Below, piece after piece: positions 17,574-27,264 of a stretch of DNA of 64,000 nucleotides (its first letter is position 1; each line of letters starts with the position of its first letter). Location of the stretch: the NCBI GenBank assembly GCA_000961725.1, contig LADS01000008.1, forward strand, positions 113,184 through 177,183. Direction: 5' to 3'. The notes under the pieces are model-generated. The model ran no database searches, was not told the DNA's origin, and saw nothing but the letters and a program-made list of their open reading frames with translations. This stretch comes from Desulfobulbaceae bacterium BRH_c16a. GTDB taxonomy: Bacteria; Desulfobacterota; Desulfobulbia; Desulfobulbales; Desulfocapsaceae. Both the position numbers and the translations under genes were made by a program.

Positions 17574-20326
17574 GATTATCAATCCCTACAGCTGTATTCC
17601 TTATTTTATTGCCATCAATCGTCTTAGGGGAAACACCCGATGTCTTCAAGGAATACGTGACATACGGAAATTTCTATCAAACAGCCAATTCATTCGAACG
17701 CATTGCCCTGATAGTGTCAGATGCTTCGTTTCAGAACTTCCTAATAGTTGCATTTCTTGGCGCTCTGCTTGTATGGGCAGGTATGGTGATCGGTAGATTC
17801 CTGTTCGGCGGGGGTGTCGGCAACTCTGTAATTCAGGGGCTGGTTATCATACTGACAGGTACCTTGATATTCCTCGCATTTATCAAACCTGTTGGCGATA
17901 TGGCCGTGTACGATGAAAGTAGTGGACGCCACAAAATCATTTCCAACATACCCGACGGTATTGTTATTTTGGCAGGGATCCAAAACACCATTGTCAGATC
18001 GATTGTTGACATGATCTGGACCAGCTCGGACACACTTTCATTTAAACAAAACGCCGGTGGCGATATCTTCAATATTTTTGGAAGTGTCTTCAGCAATTCA
18101 TTGTTCATTCCCTCCACAGATGATTCAAGTGGTGGAAATCTAAATCAATCCATCAAGAGCTATTGGCGAGATTGTTCGAAAAACGCCATAGGATTATCAG
18201 GTGGGGCAAGTGTCGATGATTTTTCCAATGGAACCATCCTTGAAACCTTCGAAAAGCTAAAATCCGGCAATGTATTTACCACTTATTATGGTTCGGGCAG
18301 TGGAGCGACGGTAACCTGTACGGCAGCACACGACAGTATAATTGCCGAGCTAAACGGGTTTTCCGCTGACAAAACAGGCAAAAAGTTCTGGGAAGAAAAA
18401 TGTGGCGACGCCGGATACTATGAAATGCTTGATGTGACCGGACCTGGTGCTTCTGAGGTGTGTAGACAGAAGGTGATTGACTTCTTAATCATGAAAAACA
18501 CCAGTGTTACAGACCTTGGGCTTATCCGTGAAGTTGTAATTTCAAACGCACTTTTCAGTTACCTGAAAAACTACGATTCGCAAAGCTTGTCAGATTTTAA
18601 AATGATGGCAGGCATGAGCGGAGAGGCCTCGACCTCAACGACCTGGCTTCCGATAATCAAAGGGACAGTGTTTGCGGTGTATATCGGCCTGATTCCCTTT
18701 CTATTGATCCTGATCCCAACGCTTTTGTTCCCGCGCGTCCTGCAGTTCATCTTTGGCATATTTGTATTCATGGTTGCCTGGGAAATATGTGATTCAATTT
18801 TGCACAGCTATGCAATGGATCAGTCTATGGCAATCATCGAAGACGTTTTCAAAGAAAAATTATCGCTCGCGAATGTTTGGCTTATGCAAGGTGAGTCGTT
18901 CAAGGCTTTAATGCTCTTTGGAAAAATGCGTTGGGCATCGATGACGCTTGCGAGTGTCCTCAGTATGGTGATCGCCCACTATGGTGGTGTAGCGATGGCA
19001 CATTTTGCGGGTCATATGAATTTTGGTCCCGCCGGATCGCAAGGGAGCAGGGAAACCCTTGACCCGACAGGAAGGGCTCGGGAAATAAACAGTCTACCGC
19101 AAGTCATTCCAACTGAGGCGGTGAGTAACGAATATGGTTTCGCTGGGATGCAAAATTCTGCTTATTACGGCCAACGATCGGCAATGGAGAGCAATCTTGG
19201 CACTATCCGCGAAGGGGGCGGAGTGATGAACGCTTCCACACGTCAAGGCCAAATAAATGCAGACGGATTCACACAATCAGACGCACGTTTGACAGCCAGA
19301 GAACAGATCGAAAATGAGACGGGTATCAGTAGAGCTGAACAGAGCCGCTTTATTCACACGGCCGATGCGACAAAAGCGGTTGGCGAAGGGGCAGCAAAAA
19401 ACAGTATTGGAATTGGTCCTCAATTTAGTTTGGCCGCACAAGGAGGATATCCCGTTTCAGCCGTAAAAGCACGAATGGTAGATGATATTTCACGGTATGG
19501 AAAGATCACTCCGGATACGGAAAAGATGAAAGATGACATGCTCAGGACCGCCTCCGGCAGAGGGCAAGTTTCCGAGGCTTTAACTGCATGGAATACAAGC
19601 GGTAATCCGACATACGCAACTCTCAACGATGAACAGAAAGAAAATATTGTGAGTTGGTATAACAAAGAAACCGGTCAGAATCTGACGCCGGCAGATGTGT
19701 CCAGCACTTCTGCAATCACTGTTGGAATGAGGCCGGATGGCAGCATCTCTCCCATGTTTGTGAGTGGCCAGGAAGGTCACACAAGTACCCGCCATGCGAC
19801 CTCTACCGAAAAAGTTGGTAGAAATTATGAGGTGGAAAATTTAAGGACCGAGTTGGGCAACGGGACATTTGCCGAAAACCCAGAGCACAAGGTTTTGAAA
19901 AACATTGACAACTATGCAGCTGCTTTTTCTGGTGCCGTTTCAACTTACGTGAGCGAGGGCCAAAACTCACAAGTGAACATGAATTCCAGTTTGGCGGGAG
20001 GAGTCGGCCCAGGCCAAGGTTCTCCTGTCACAGCGAATCTTGGAGTTTCTGGTTCGATAAGCAGGCAAAACATTCTTTCGGAAAATCAAATTGCGGTGGA
20101 AATCAGAGAAAAACTGTCCCACGCTCGAACGGATTTGGAGGCACGACAAATAATGCAGTCTGAATATAACGGCTATATTAATTACACAAATAACTCTATC
20201 GATGTGCCTTCAACTAAAAATATAGGCGAGTCTATGGATAGCGCAAAAGAGTCAGCGGTGAAATTCGTAAATGATAAAAAAGATTCTTTAAATAATCTTA
20301 TAGATAGAACCCGAGATTCTTTTTAA
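17570..20326 (+). CDS. traG: TraG, mating-pair stabilisation and pilus assembly protein
   Basis: A 918-aa protein (F TraG 938). The N-terminal half has several membrane helices (for example around residues 60-110 and 360-420) and the C-terminal half is a long polar, glutamine- and serine-rich periplasmic part, as in TraG. The N-terminal domain acts in pilus assembly and the C-terminal part in mating-pair stabilisation and, in F, entry exclusion. It starts by ATGA overlap with traH. Confidence 0.93.
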   Translation: MRLSIPTAVFLILLPSIVLGETPDVFKEYVTYGNFYQTANSFERIALIVSDASFQNFLIVAFLGALLVWAGMVIGRFLFGGGVGNSVIQGLVIILTGTLIFLAFIKPVGDMAVYDESSGRHKIISNIPDGIVILAGIQNTIVRSIVDMIWTSSDTLSFKQNAGGDIFNIFGSVFSNSLFIPSTDDSSGGNLNQSIKSYWRDCSKNAIGLSGGASVDDFSNGTILETFEKLKSGNVFTTYYGSGSGATVTCTAAHDSIIAELNGFSADKTGKKFWEEKCGDAGYYEMLDVTGPGASEVCRQKVIDFLIMKNTSVTDLGLIREVVISNALFSYLKNYDSQSLSDFKMMAGMSGEASTSTTWLPIIKGTVFAVYIGLIPFLLILIPTLLFPRVLQFIFGIFVFMVAWEICDSILHSYAMDQSMAIIEDVFKEKLSLANVWLMQGESFKALMLFGKMRWASMTLASVLSMVIAHYGGVAMAHFAGHMNFGPAGSQGSRETLDPTGRAREINSLPQVIPTEAVSNEYGFAGMQNSAYYGQRSAMESNLGTIREGGGVMNASTRQGQINADGFTQSDARLTAREQIENETGISRAEQSRFIHTADATKAVGEGAAKNSIGIGPQFSLAAQGGYPVSAVKARMVDDISRYGKITPDTEKMKDDMLRTASGRGQVSEALTAWNTSGNPTYATLNDEQKENIVSWYNKETGQNLTPADVSSTSAITVGMRPDGSISPMFVSGQEGHTSTRHATSTEKVGRNYEVENLRTELGNGTFAENPEHKVLKNIDNYAAAFSGAVSTYVSEGQNSQVNMNSSLAGGVGPGQGSPVTANLGVSGSISRQNILSENQIAVEIREKLSHARTDLEARQIMQSEYNGYINYTNNSIDVPSTKNIGESMDSAKESAVKFVNDKKDSLNNLIDRTRDSF

Positions 20327-20344
20327 ATTTCTCAAGGAGAAAAT

Positions 20345-20575
20345 ATGGATGGTTTTTTCGTAATATTTTTAATTAATGCAGTCGCAATAGTTATTATTAT
20401 TTTATTTCGCTATATCGGCAAAAAAAATATAAAGAAGTTGAAGCCTACATATGATCATCCCAAAAGCAACCCTGAAGACTACCTGAATGATACGACTGAT
20501 CCTAGAAACATATTGCATCCTTCGAATCCAGCGGGACCAAACTACTTTGGCAAACACTTTAATCGAGACGATTAA
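20345..20575 (+). CDS. Small membrane protein of unknown function
   Basis: A 76-aa protein with a strong ribosome binding site (AAGGAG, 7 bp before ATG). One membrane helix covers about residues 4-22 (FFVIFLINAVAIVIIILF), followed by a basic patch and a polar cytoplasmic tail rich in P, N and D. It sits between traG and the lytic transglycosylase. F carries small entry-exclusion proteins after traG, so such a role is possible but not shown. Confidence 0.6.
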   Translation: MDGFFVIFLINAVAIVIIILFRYIGKKNIKKLKPTYDHPKSNPEDYLNDTTDPRNILHPSNPAGPNYFGKHFNRDD

Positions 20576-20723
20576 AGGATTTTTTAATTAACATATCCAG
20601 CGGACATGTATTTAATTGTGTCGACCATGACAAAACGTGGATATTTATTTAATATATTTAAACAATATTTCTATCTCCTGAATCCACAATTGTTGCTCCT
20701 TTATTCTTCATCAAGAAAAAGAT

Positions 20724-21200
20724 ATGAGGATATTCACGACTTGTTCAATAATTGTTTTCCTTTTTATCGCAATTCCAATCTACGCCAACAATTCAACTGA
20801 TTTTTGTTTTACTACGACAGGGGAGATGTTCGATATTGATCCATTGTTGTTGGAAGCAATATCTTACGTAGAGAGTCGGAATGATCCGTTCGCTATCGGT
20901 TATAACCAGGAATCAATCGATTATGGTCACATGCAAATCAATTCCTATTGGATCAAATACTTGGGGGTTGAATACATAAAGCTCAGCAATCCTTGTTTCT
21001 GCACAAAAGTGGGCGCAGCAATATTGGCAAATTGTATTGATGTACATGGTTTTAACAAAGATGCCCTGAGCTGTTACAACTCAGGAAAGAGGTTGGCTTC
21101 CTTGAAACCGGAAGTAAAAACGAAAGTGTTGGCATACATAGGATCAGTCAAGAAGAGATACAATCATCTCGTTAATACAATGGGAGAAGGCATTGACTAG
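20724..21200 (+). CDS. Lytic transglycosylase of the transfer system
   Basis: A 158-aa exported protein (signal peptide about residues 1-21). The catalytic glutamate is Glu50 in AISYVESRNDPFAIG, and the later GHMQIN and ALSCYNSG segments are the other conserved blocks of the SLT/VirB1 family. Such enzymes open the peptidoglycan so the channel can be assembled; F Orf169 is the equivalent. The 150 bp before it contain no gene. Confidence 0.92.
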   Translation: MRIFTTCSIIVFLFIAIPIYANNSTDFCFTTTGEMFDIDPLLLEAISYVESRNDPFAIGYNQESIDYGHMQINSYWIKYLGVEYIKLSNPCFCTKVGAAILANCIDVHGFNKDALSCYNSGKRLASLKPEVKTKVLAYIGSVKKRYNHLVNTMGEGID

Positions 21201-23067
21201 GTCTTCAGGAATTGAGGGTTTTGAGACCCTAACAAGTGCATTTCTAATGGGAGTGAAAATGCACTTTCTTGTGATCTTTTTTATCCTTGGTATTCATCTC
21301 TTTGTTTTATGCCTGGTAATGGACATAAGATCCTATGATTCCAAGGTGCTCTTGAATTGGTATAAAACAAAATTTATATCTAGTTTTCCAAAAGACAGAA
21401 CTACAGGGTTCCCACTTCCAAACGGGGAGTATTACAAAGATAAGGCGAAGAATATTGTAAAAAATCAGGGGCTGATTAGACACGTTGAGATTGTTCAACA
21501 TCGGTTGAACAATCTCTTGATCACAACATGCTTTATTTGGCTCTTATATCCCGGATTCCTGTATGTTCTTGCCACCCGTTCAAGGAAGCAATTAGAGGAC
21601 GAATATGTTCGCGGTTCACAATTCATAACGCCGCGTCAATTCAAAAAAATAACCAAAAAAATCAAAAACAAAGAGAAAGACCTGCCTTTTGGGGATATCA
21701 AAATGCCATTCCCCGCAGAAATCAGGCACACTCTCGTGGTCGGCCGCCCGGGCACAGGAAAAACTGTTGCTTTCAACAATATACTTGAAAAGGTCATCGA
21801 AAGAGACGAGAAAGCCATCGTTTATGATTTTAAAGGAGAATACCTTTCCCTTTTTTATCGTCCGGGGAAAGATATCATATTAAACCCGTTAGACGAGCGA
21901 TCTGCAGGGTGGTGTATCTTCAATGAGGTTAAATCTGAAACGGATATTTCCGCTTTTGTTGCATCTCTCATCCCTGAAAAGCCTCGTTCTGATCCCTTCT
22001 GGTGCGACGCACCGAGAGGCGTACTCACCGGCATACTGACCTATCTGTTATACAAAGGAAAGACCCAAAATTCCGATCTGTGGGCACTCCTAAATTCCAG
22101 TGCAAGCGAAATACATGCAAGTTTAGACGAAATTGATTCACCCGGATTGAGATATATAGAAGATCCCGGATCAAAACAGACCCAAAGTGTTCTATCTGTT
22201 CTGATGCAACACACATATTTCTTTTCATATTTAGCGAGATTGCAGGGTGATTTCTGCGTGTCGGACTGGGTAGAAGATCGAGGAAGGAAAGGAATAGTTT
22301 ATATCACATCCTCATCAACTTCTCACAGCCTGCTAAGCCCTTTAAATACTTTGTTTATTGATATTGTTGGGATGAGGTTGCTGAGCCTACCCAATGATCT
22401 GGACAGGCGTTTGTTTTTCTTCATTGACGAACTCGGGACTCTTCAAAAAATGCACATGCTCATTCAGGGCCTCACCCTGTCGCGGTCGAAGGGCGGTGCG
22501 TTCTTCTTAGCTATTCAGGATATTGGCCAAATCGAAGAAAGATACGGAACGAAACTTAGGCAAAGCATCGTCAATGCATGTGGAAATAGCGTTATTTTTG
22601 CTGTGGAAGATAACGACACAGCAGAATTCTGTTCCTTAAAGTTGGGTGAAGTCGACCAAGTCATAAAAACAAAAAGCCTGTCCATGGGTGTCAACAACTT
22701 CAAGGATGGTATCAATGTCAATCAACAAAGACGCAAGGACCGTCTTTTGATTCCGGCTGAAATAAAAGAACTCTCTGATCTTAACGGGATTGTGAAAATT
22801 TCCAGCGTCTTCCCTTCCGATAAAAATATTTTGCAAAAGTTGTTGGGTGGTGTTGGCATCCAAGTATCTGTAAAACCATTGAAACTTCACCCTGTGAAGT
22901 GCATGTTCAAATACAAAAAACGACCAACAGTAACACCCGCCCTTATTCAACATGAATCGCTAGATATTGCTCATTATATCGATGAGATGAGGGAGAGAGA
23001 AAGCAATATAATTAATGATGCCATATTTGACGACCTAGAGCTGCCGATAAAGGATATCGGTATCTAG
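21193..23067 (+). CDS. traD: TraD-type coupling protein (T4CP)
   Basis: A 624-aa protein. The likely start is a TTG at 21193, 5 bp after GGGAGAAGG and overlapping the stop of the previous gene; the first in-frame ATG is at 21247. Two membrane helices lie near residues 22-42 and 108-126. Walker A is GRPGTGKT at about 184-191 and Walker B FFFIDELG at about 408-415. TraD pumps DNA to the channel and recruits the relaxosome. It is shorter than F TraD (717 aa), lacking much of the C-terminal extension that binds TraM. Confidence 0.93.
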   Translation: MTRSSGIEGFETLTSAFLMGVKMHFLVIFFILGIHLFVLCLVMDIRSYDSKVLLNWYKTKFISSFPKDRTTGFPLPNGEYYKDKAKNIVKNQGLIRHVEIVQHRLNNLLITTCFIWLLYPGFLYVLATRSRKQLEDEYVRGSQFITPRQFKKITKKIKNKEKDLPFGDIKMPFPAEIRHTLVVGRPGTGKTVAFNNILEKVIERDEKAIVYDFKGEYLSLFYRPGKDIILNPLDERSAGWCIFNEVKSETDISAFVASLIPEKPRSDPFWCDAPRGVLTGILTYLLYKGKTQNSDLWALLNSSASEIHASLDEIDSPGLRYIEDPGSKQTQSVLSVLMQHTYFFSYLARLQGDFCVSDWVEDRGRKGIVYITSSSTSHSLLSPLNTLFIDIVGMRLLSLPNDLDRRLFFFIDELGTLQKMHMLIQGLTLSRSKGGAFFLAIQDIGQIEERYGTKLRQSIVNACGNSVIFAVEDNDTAEFCSLKLGEVDQVIKTKSLSMGVNNFKDGINVNQQRRKDRLLIPAEIKELSDLNGIVKISSVFPSDKNILQKLLGGVGIQVSVKPLKLHPVKCMFKYKKRPTVTPALIQHESLDIAHYIDEMRERESNIINDAIFDDLELPIKDIGI

Positions 23068-23075
23068 AAAGAGAA

Positions 23076-23235
23076 TGATACCAACCCGACCAGTCTCTTG
23101 CCCGAGACCCGGCCGGTACCGGCGATGGTTGTAAAACATTTGGTATCAGTTTGATGTCCTGCAGCTTGCCGGCGCCAGCTTTTTTGATACCGGAAAGCAA
23201 GATCAGGAGAATTCCCGGGAAAGGTTTTTGATACC
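23076..23235 (-). repeat. GGTATCA four-box element, copy D (reverse)
   Basis: Boxes begin at 23076 (TGATACC), 23142 (GGTATCA), 23185 (TGATACC) and 23229 (TGATACC), steps 66, 43 and 44 bp. The CCGGTACCGGCGATGG core is at about 23113-23128. The first box lies 8 bp after the traD stop and the last one 14 bp before the next gene, so the element fills the gap exactly, as copy C does. Confidence 0.8.
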
Positions 23236-23249
23236 GTATTTGAAACCAT

Positions 23250-24632
23250 ATGAACTTCGAAACAATCCCCTATGCTCGAATGAAAGATGCGACGGTAGGA
23301 TCCACAAGGATCAAAAAAGAAATAATTGAAAGTCGTGAATTTCTGACAGCAAAGGAAGGCAACGAATCAGCTGCTTCCGACATCATCTGTCAAATATGGA
23401 ATAATAAAAAAACAGACATCTTAAAAAAAGAACTTGGCGGAAAAGATACTGTTTTTATATCCCAACCCTCAACTACGGGGGCAAACATAATACCTGCAAA
23501 GTTTGCTGAACATCTCGCAAACCTCACAGAATCAAAGGCTATAAATGGCGACGCCTACTATTCTCCTTTGCACGACGAGGCATCAAAAAACATACCGAGA
23601 GACAAGCGTGTCTTTAAATCGCGAGAATATGAGGGTGTAAACCTCGATGTTATGAAAAAAGAGGTTGGAAGTCGCCAGCTGTTTATTGTTGAGGATATTT
23701 TGAACACCGGTGGTTCCGTTCGTGCTTTTTCAGAACGCCTTAAAACAGATGGGTTTGATGTTCACGGCGTGGTGGCCCTTATGGGAGAGCGGCGTTTGTC
23801 GCTCGATCAAAAAACAACCGACTTGTTAAACGATTCTCTGGAAAAAAAGGGAATTAATTTTAAAGCTGACTACCTACAGATAACACGATTAGAGGCTGGG
23901 GGGTTAATCAGAATGACCAATAATATCAGGAGTGAATATGCCAAAAACGACCTTGCCCAAAACTTACAAGGGTTACAAGACAGACAGATTATTGCAGATA
24001 TTGGAAGAGATCAGCAACAAACCGGGAGGAACATCGGCGACTCAGGAGGAAATAAGAGCTATGCGGATGTTGATAAGGGAGTACAAGCTGACTCCAGTTC
24101 ATCAGTTACAAATTATCAGCAAGCAATAAATGGAAAGGATCGCCATTTCGTTGTGGCGGATGACAGTTTCAGGATATTGAATAAAGACGGTAGCTTCAAT
24201 ACCCAAGATGGTAAAATCGCTACCTTTGCTAAACCTGGAGAAGCACTAGAGACTGCATTTAAAAAGAGAGTAGAACACGCGCAGGAATTAGAAGGGTCAG
24301 CATTATACGTTCACAGGGTTGAAAAGGGCGAGGTCATATTCAAACCATACCTGAAAACAGTTGATTCCCCTCAAACTCTGAATGCATTATGGAGAAGGCA
24401 AATGGGGGACCACAACCCTATACCCGAAAACCTTGTTCAGTATGCAAAACCTGTCTCCCCGCAATCTCCTGAAATACACCCGCCGGAGAAAATCAATACA
24501 TTATCAAATGCCACCCCTGGCAAGGACAAAACCAAGGTAAAAGTCGAGATCATTAAGGATACTCTGGAAAAAGCAAAGGTTGACATACAGGGGGCAAACA
24601 AGATGCGCGAAAAAGATTATTTTAGTATTTAA
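23250..24632 (+). CDS. Phosphoribosyltransferase-domain protein of unknown role
   Basis: A 460-aa protein. LFIVEDILNTGGSV at about residues 144-157 is a type I phosphoribosyltransferase PRPP-binding loop (usual form hhhhDDhhxTGxT), here with E-D in the acidic pair. The segment around DTVFISQPSTTGANIIPAKFAEHLA and the GV(V)ALMGERR stretch fit the same fold. After a polar linker (about 225-290) comes a second, unrecognised region (about 290-400) with ALYVHRVEKGEVIFKPYLKT. It follows traD, separated by a GGTATCA element, and may be co-expressed with the transfer genes. Substrate and purpose are unknown. Confidence 0.7.
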   Translation: MNFETIPYARMKDATVGSTRIKKEIIESREFLTAKEGNESAASDIICQIWNNKKTDILKKELGGKDTVFISQPSTTGANIIPAKFAEHLANLTESKAINGDAYYSPLHDEASKNIPRDKRVFKSREYEGVNLDVMKKEVGSRQLFIVEDILNTGGSVRAFSERLKTDGFDVHGVVALMGERRLSLDQKTTDLLNDSLEKKGINFKADYLQITRLEAGGLIRMTNNIRSEYAKNDLAQNLQGLQDRQIIADIGRDQQQTGRNIGDSGGNKSYADVDKGVQADSSSSVTNYQQAINGKDRHFVVADDSFRILNKDGSFNTQDGKIATFAKPGEALETAFKKRVEHAQELEGSALYVHRVEKGEVIFKPYLKTVDSPQTLNALWRRQMGDHNPIPENLVQYAKPVSPQSPEIHPPEKINTLSNATPGKDKTKVKVEIIKDTLEKAKVDIQGANKMREKDYFSI

Positions 24633-24719
24633 ATATAATGATAATATTTTTTTCAGCTAGAACAACGAAACTGCTATTCTGGAAGACATCTCCCTATAGG
24701 CACCTCAATAAAAGAGCCT

Positions 24720-25001
24720 TCAACCAAATAGTTCGCTGTGGGAGCCAAGACGGGCCAGCCGCAGTGTATTGGAGTCCAGTTTTCGGTAGATCAGTAGCAG
24801 GTCAGGCTTAACGTGGCACTCACGGTACCCTGACCACTGGCCACTCAGGTCATGGTCGCGATACCGCGGCTCTAATGGGTTGTCGTTTATTAATGCGGTC
24901 AAGATGGCCATTAGGGCGGCGTCGAGTGTTGACCGGTGTCGGCCCGATGCCTCTCGCTTATAGTCGCGCTTGAATGCTGAGGAACGATCAATCGTCAGCA
25001 T
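24720..25001 (-). CDS. yafQ: YafQ-type mRNA interferase toxin
   Basis: A 93-aa basic protein of the RelE/ParE superfamily. MLTIDRSSAFKRDYKR at the start, the central NDNPLEPRYRDHDLSG and ECHVKPDLLLIYR, then LARLGSHSELFG at the end are typical of YafQ, including the histidines and terminal phenylalanine region used in catalysis. It cleaves ribosome-bound mRNA when free of antitoxin. It overlaps the antitoxin gene by 14 bp. Confidence 0.93.
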   Translation of the reverse strand: MLTIDRSSAFKRDYKREASGRHRSTLDAALMAILTALINDNPLEPRYRDHDLSGQWSGYRECHVKPDLLLIYRKLDSNTLRLARLGSHSELFG

Positions 25002-25254
25002 GCAAATCGTCCATCAACGCGTCAATACTGGTAAATTTTTTTCCCTTTCCGGCCTCAAGCTCAGTAATCGCCTTGCGAGTGGTGGCGTTCGGAACTCTGA
25101 CTTCAAAAGGCAATCGGTGTTCCTCTGCTACACGCAGCATAAGTAAGCGAATGGCGTCAGATATTGACAAGCCCATCTCCTCCAGCGCGGAGGCAGCACG
25201 TTCTTTGGTCTTGGTGTCAATACGGGCACGAACGTAGGTATTATGTGTGCTCAT
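24988..25254 (-). CDS. dinJ: DinJ/RelB-family antitoxin
   Basis: An 88-aa protein with an N-terminal ribbon-helix-helix (TYVRARIDTKTKERAASAL then GLSISDAIRLLMLRVAEE) and a C-terminal toxin-binding tail (FTSIDALMDDLHADD). It neutralises the adjacent YafQ-like toxin and represses their promoter. The start is preceded by GGAGAT. The pair stabilises the plasmid by killing segregants. Confidence 0.93.
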   Translation of the reverse strand: MSTHNTYVRARIDTKTKERAASALEEMGLSISDAIRLLMLRVAEEHRLPFEVRVPNATTRKAITELEAGKGKKFTSIDALMDDLHADD

Positions 25255-25310
25255 AGCGGATCTCCTTGAATATTTTCTGGGCCTTGGCCGTAGCCGACAT
25301 CATGATTGTA

Positions 25311-25333
25311 TTGTAGTCACATTGCGACTACAA
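25311..25333 (-). promoter_or_regulatory. Operator of the dinJ-yafQ operon
   Basis: TTGTAGTC (25311-25318) and GACTACAA (25326-25333) form a perfect 8-bp inverted repeat around a 7-bp spacer, 57 bp upstream of the antitoxin start. RHH antitoxins of the DinJ family bind such palindromes over their own promoter. Confidence 0.65.
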
Positions 25334-25391
25334 CACAAGCCCTTTATTCCGCTGCAGGGTGTGAGGAAAGATTTTCAAGCGAAGAAATTCG

Positions 25392-25397
25392 GTTAGG
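25392..25397. other. Target site duplication, left (GTTAGG)
   Basis: GTTAGG directly precedes the left transposon end and recurs as GTTAGG at 43862-43867 directly after the right end. The matching 6-bp flanks indicate one recent insertion event. Confidence 0.85.
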
Positions 25398-25568
25398 TGT
25401 AGCGACCCGCAATGATAAACGCCCGGACCCGCAATCAAGTTACTTCTGGGCCCACAATAAATGAGAATAAGAATAGGCCCCGACCCACATTAAACGATAA
25501 TGGACCCACATTAAGTGATAATGGGCCCGCAATAATGACACCGGACCCACATTAATTGAGAATAAGGT
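25398..25568 (+). repeat. Left terminal inverted repeat with seven transposase boxes
   Basis: It begins TGTAGCGACC. Seven boxes of the form (A/G)CCC(A/G)CA(A/T)T(A/C)A have their GACCC or GGCCC at 25404, 25426, 25449, 25482, 25503, 25524 and 25544, i.e. about 20-23 bp apart with one 33-bp step. Several are followed by GA(G/T)AAT. The regular array suggests multiple binding sites for the TnsB-like transposase. Identity with the right end stops abruptly after AAGGT at 25568. Confidence 0.9.
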
Positions 25569-25902
25569 GTCGAGGCTCCATCTGGAAAAAGATGACCAGT
25601 AGTTATAGTGCGAGATTCGTTATGTTGTGTCTTTTCTTCTCTGTTGTTTTTCTTTCCCCTTCTACTGTTAGCTCAATCTCTTGATGGTGTCAAATTGGCA
25701 AATTGGTTAAGATATGTTATTCCAATCTTAACGGGTTCTTCCTGAAATCAGTGTTAGAAATACAGCGACGACTCGATGCCAAGAGGTTGGCTCCCTCTGA
25801 CCCGATAAAAGTCGGATTACAAGATGGCATGCCAAAATGACGCCGTTGACAATATGCGGCAGGAGGGTGGAGAGTTTTTCCCGAGTGAAACGGGGTACCT
25901 TA

Positions 25903-27264
25903 ATGAAAATATTAATTTATGGAGCTTCCGAGGTCGGCTATATGGCCGCACTGCGACTGAGCAGAAACCACGATATCACCATACTCGATGAACATGACGG
26001 TATCCCGGAAAAGTTTGGTCATCTCGATGTGAGTTATGTCAACGGCAGCGGCGCTGATGTCAACGCCCTGGAACAGGCCGAGACGGCAGCCAAGGATCTT
26101 TTCATCGCCTGTTCCACCCGCGATGAAGCAAACGTCGTCGCCTGCTGGACCGTGAAACGCATTGCCGATATTGAAACGATGTGCTTTATCCGTACGTTGG
26201 AGCTGTATAACAACCTGATGTTATATAGTCAGGGGCGTTATCGGGCGCCGTATGACATCGATACGGTGATCTGGCCGGAACAGCTGCTTACCGAGGATAT
26301 TTTTCGTATCGTCTCGGTGCCCGAGGCAATCGATGTCGAGCATTTCGCCAAAGGTCGGGCGAAACTGTTCGAATACCGCATCAAGCAAGACTCGACCATC
26401 CTCAATAAACGCATCATTGACTGCGTCTTCCCGAAAAATGTCCTGATTGTCGGCATAATGCGCGATAATAAGCTGTTCATTCCGGATGGCTCGACGGTAA
26501 TTTTACTCAATGACAAGGTGGTTTTCATGGGGACCGGGGTAGCCCTCGACATCCTGGCTGCCCGATTCTTTCAAAAAAGCAACAAGATCAGAAAGGTAGC
26601 CCTGATTGGTGGCGGCAGTGTCGGTTTCCTGCTCGCCAAGAAGCTCGAACAGGCACGTATTCGCGTGACCATTATCGAAAACGACAAGGAACGCTGCCTT
26701 TTCCTGGCGAACAACCTGAAAAAATCCCTGATCCTTAATGGCGACGGCACGGACTTCGAGTTGCTGGAAAGTGAATCTATTGGTGACACCGACGCGATCA
26801 TCTGCGTCACCAATAATGACGAAAAGAACCTGCTCTGTTCCCTGCTCGTCAAACAGATAAGTAAAGGACGCATCATCACCCGGGTCGGTAACATGCAGGC
26901 GGCCCTGCTTTTTGACCGAGTCGGTATCGATGTGGTCGTATCGCCACGCGAGGCGGCGTTAAAAGAACTTCTCAACCGAGTGCAGGCGGATGATGTCAAT
27001 ATCATCGCGCTGATCGAGGGCGGGCAGGGGGAGGTCCTGCGCGTCACGGTGCCAGAAGGTTTTCCTGAGTCACGGGTCGTTGACCTGACCTTCAGCGCGA
27101 AAGCAGTCATCGGGGCCATCCAGCGCGGCAAGCAGGTTATCGTCCCGCACGGAGAGACGACACTAAAGGGCGGCGATCTGCTGCATATCTTTACCATGGC
27201 CGCCGACGCTGAAGCCATCAAGAAGATGTTTGCCCCAAGAAACGAGAACACATCTACTCAGTAA
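25903..27264 (+). CDS. trkA: TrkA-family potassium uptake regulator
   Basis: A 453-aa protein; the ATG at 25903 begins the Rossmann fold directly (MKILIYGASEVGYMAAL), so an upstream ATG at 25837 is rejected. There are two RCK modules: NAD-binding folds at about residues 1-120 and 230-350 (second one VALIGGGSVGFLLAKKL, with IIENDKERC), each followed by a TrkA-C domain. TrkA binds nucleotides and gates Trk potassium channels on the cytoplasmic side. No trkH or trkG transporter gene is nearby, so it must act with a chromosomal or other partner. Confidence 0.92.
   Translation: MKILIYGASEVGYMAALRLSRNHDITILDEHDGIPEKFGHLDVSYVNGSGADVNALEQAETAAKDLFIACSTRDEANVVACWTVKRIADIETMCFIRTLELYNNLMLYSQGRYRAPYDIDTVIWPEQLLTEDIFRIVSVPEAIDVEHFAKGRAKLFEYRIKQDSTILNKRIIDCVFPKNVLIVGIMRDNKLFIPDGSTVILLNDKVVFMGTGVALDILAARFFQKSNKIRKVALIGGGSVGFLLAKKLEQARIRVTIIENDKERCLFLANNLKKSLILNGDGTDFELLESESIGDTDAIICVTNNDEKNLLCSLLVKQISKGRIITRVGNMQAALLFDRVGIDVVVSPREAALKELLNRVQADDVNIIALIEGGQGEVLRVTVPEGFPESRVVDLTFSAKAVIGAIQRGKQVIVPHGETTLKGGDLLHIFTMAADAEAIKKMFAPRNENTSTQ

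Noticed and set aside
20606..20800. A 64-codon frame before the lytic transglycosylase gene
   Set aside because: It overlaps the signal peptide region of the transglycosylase in another frame and lacks a ribosome site.
25398..25568. Seven short repeats as a CRISPR-like or iteron array
   Set aside because: The same array occurs inverted at 43691-43861 and bounds a transposon, so the repeats are transposase binding sites.
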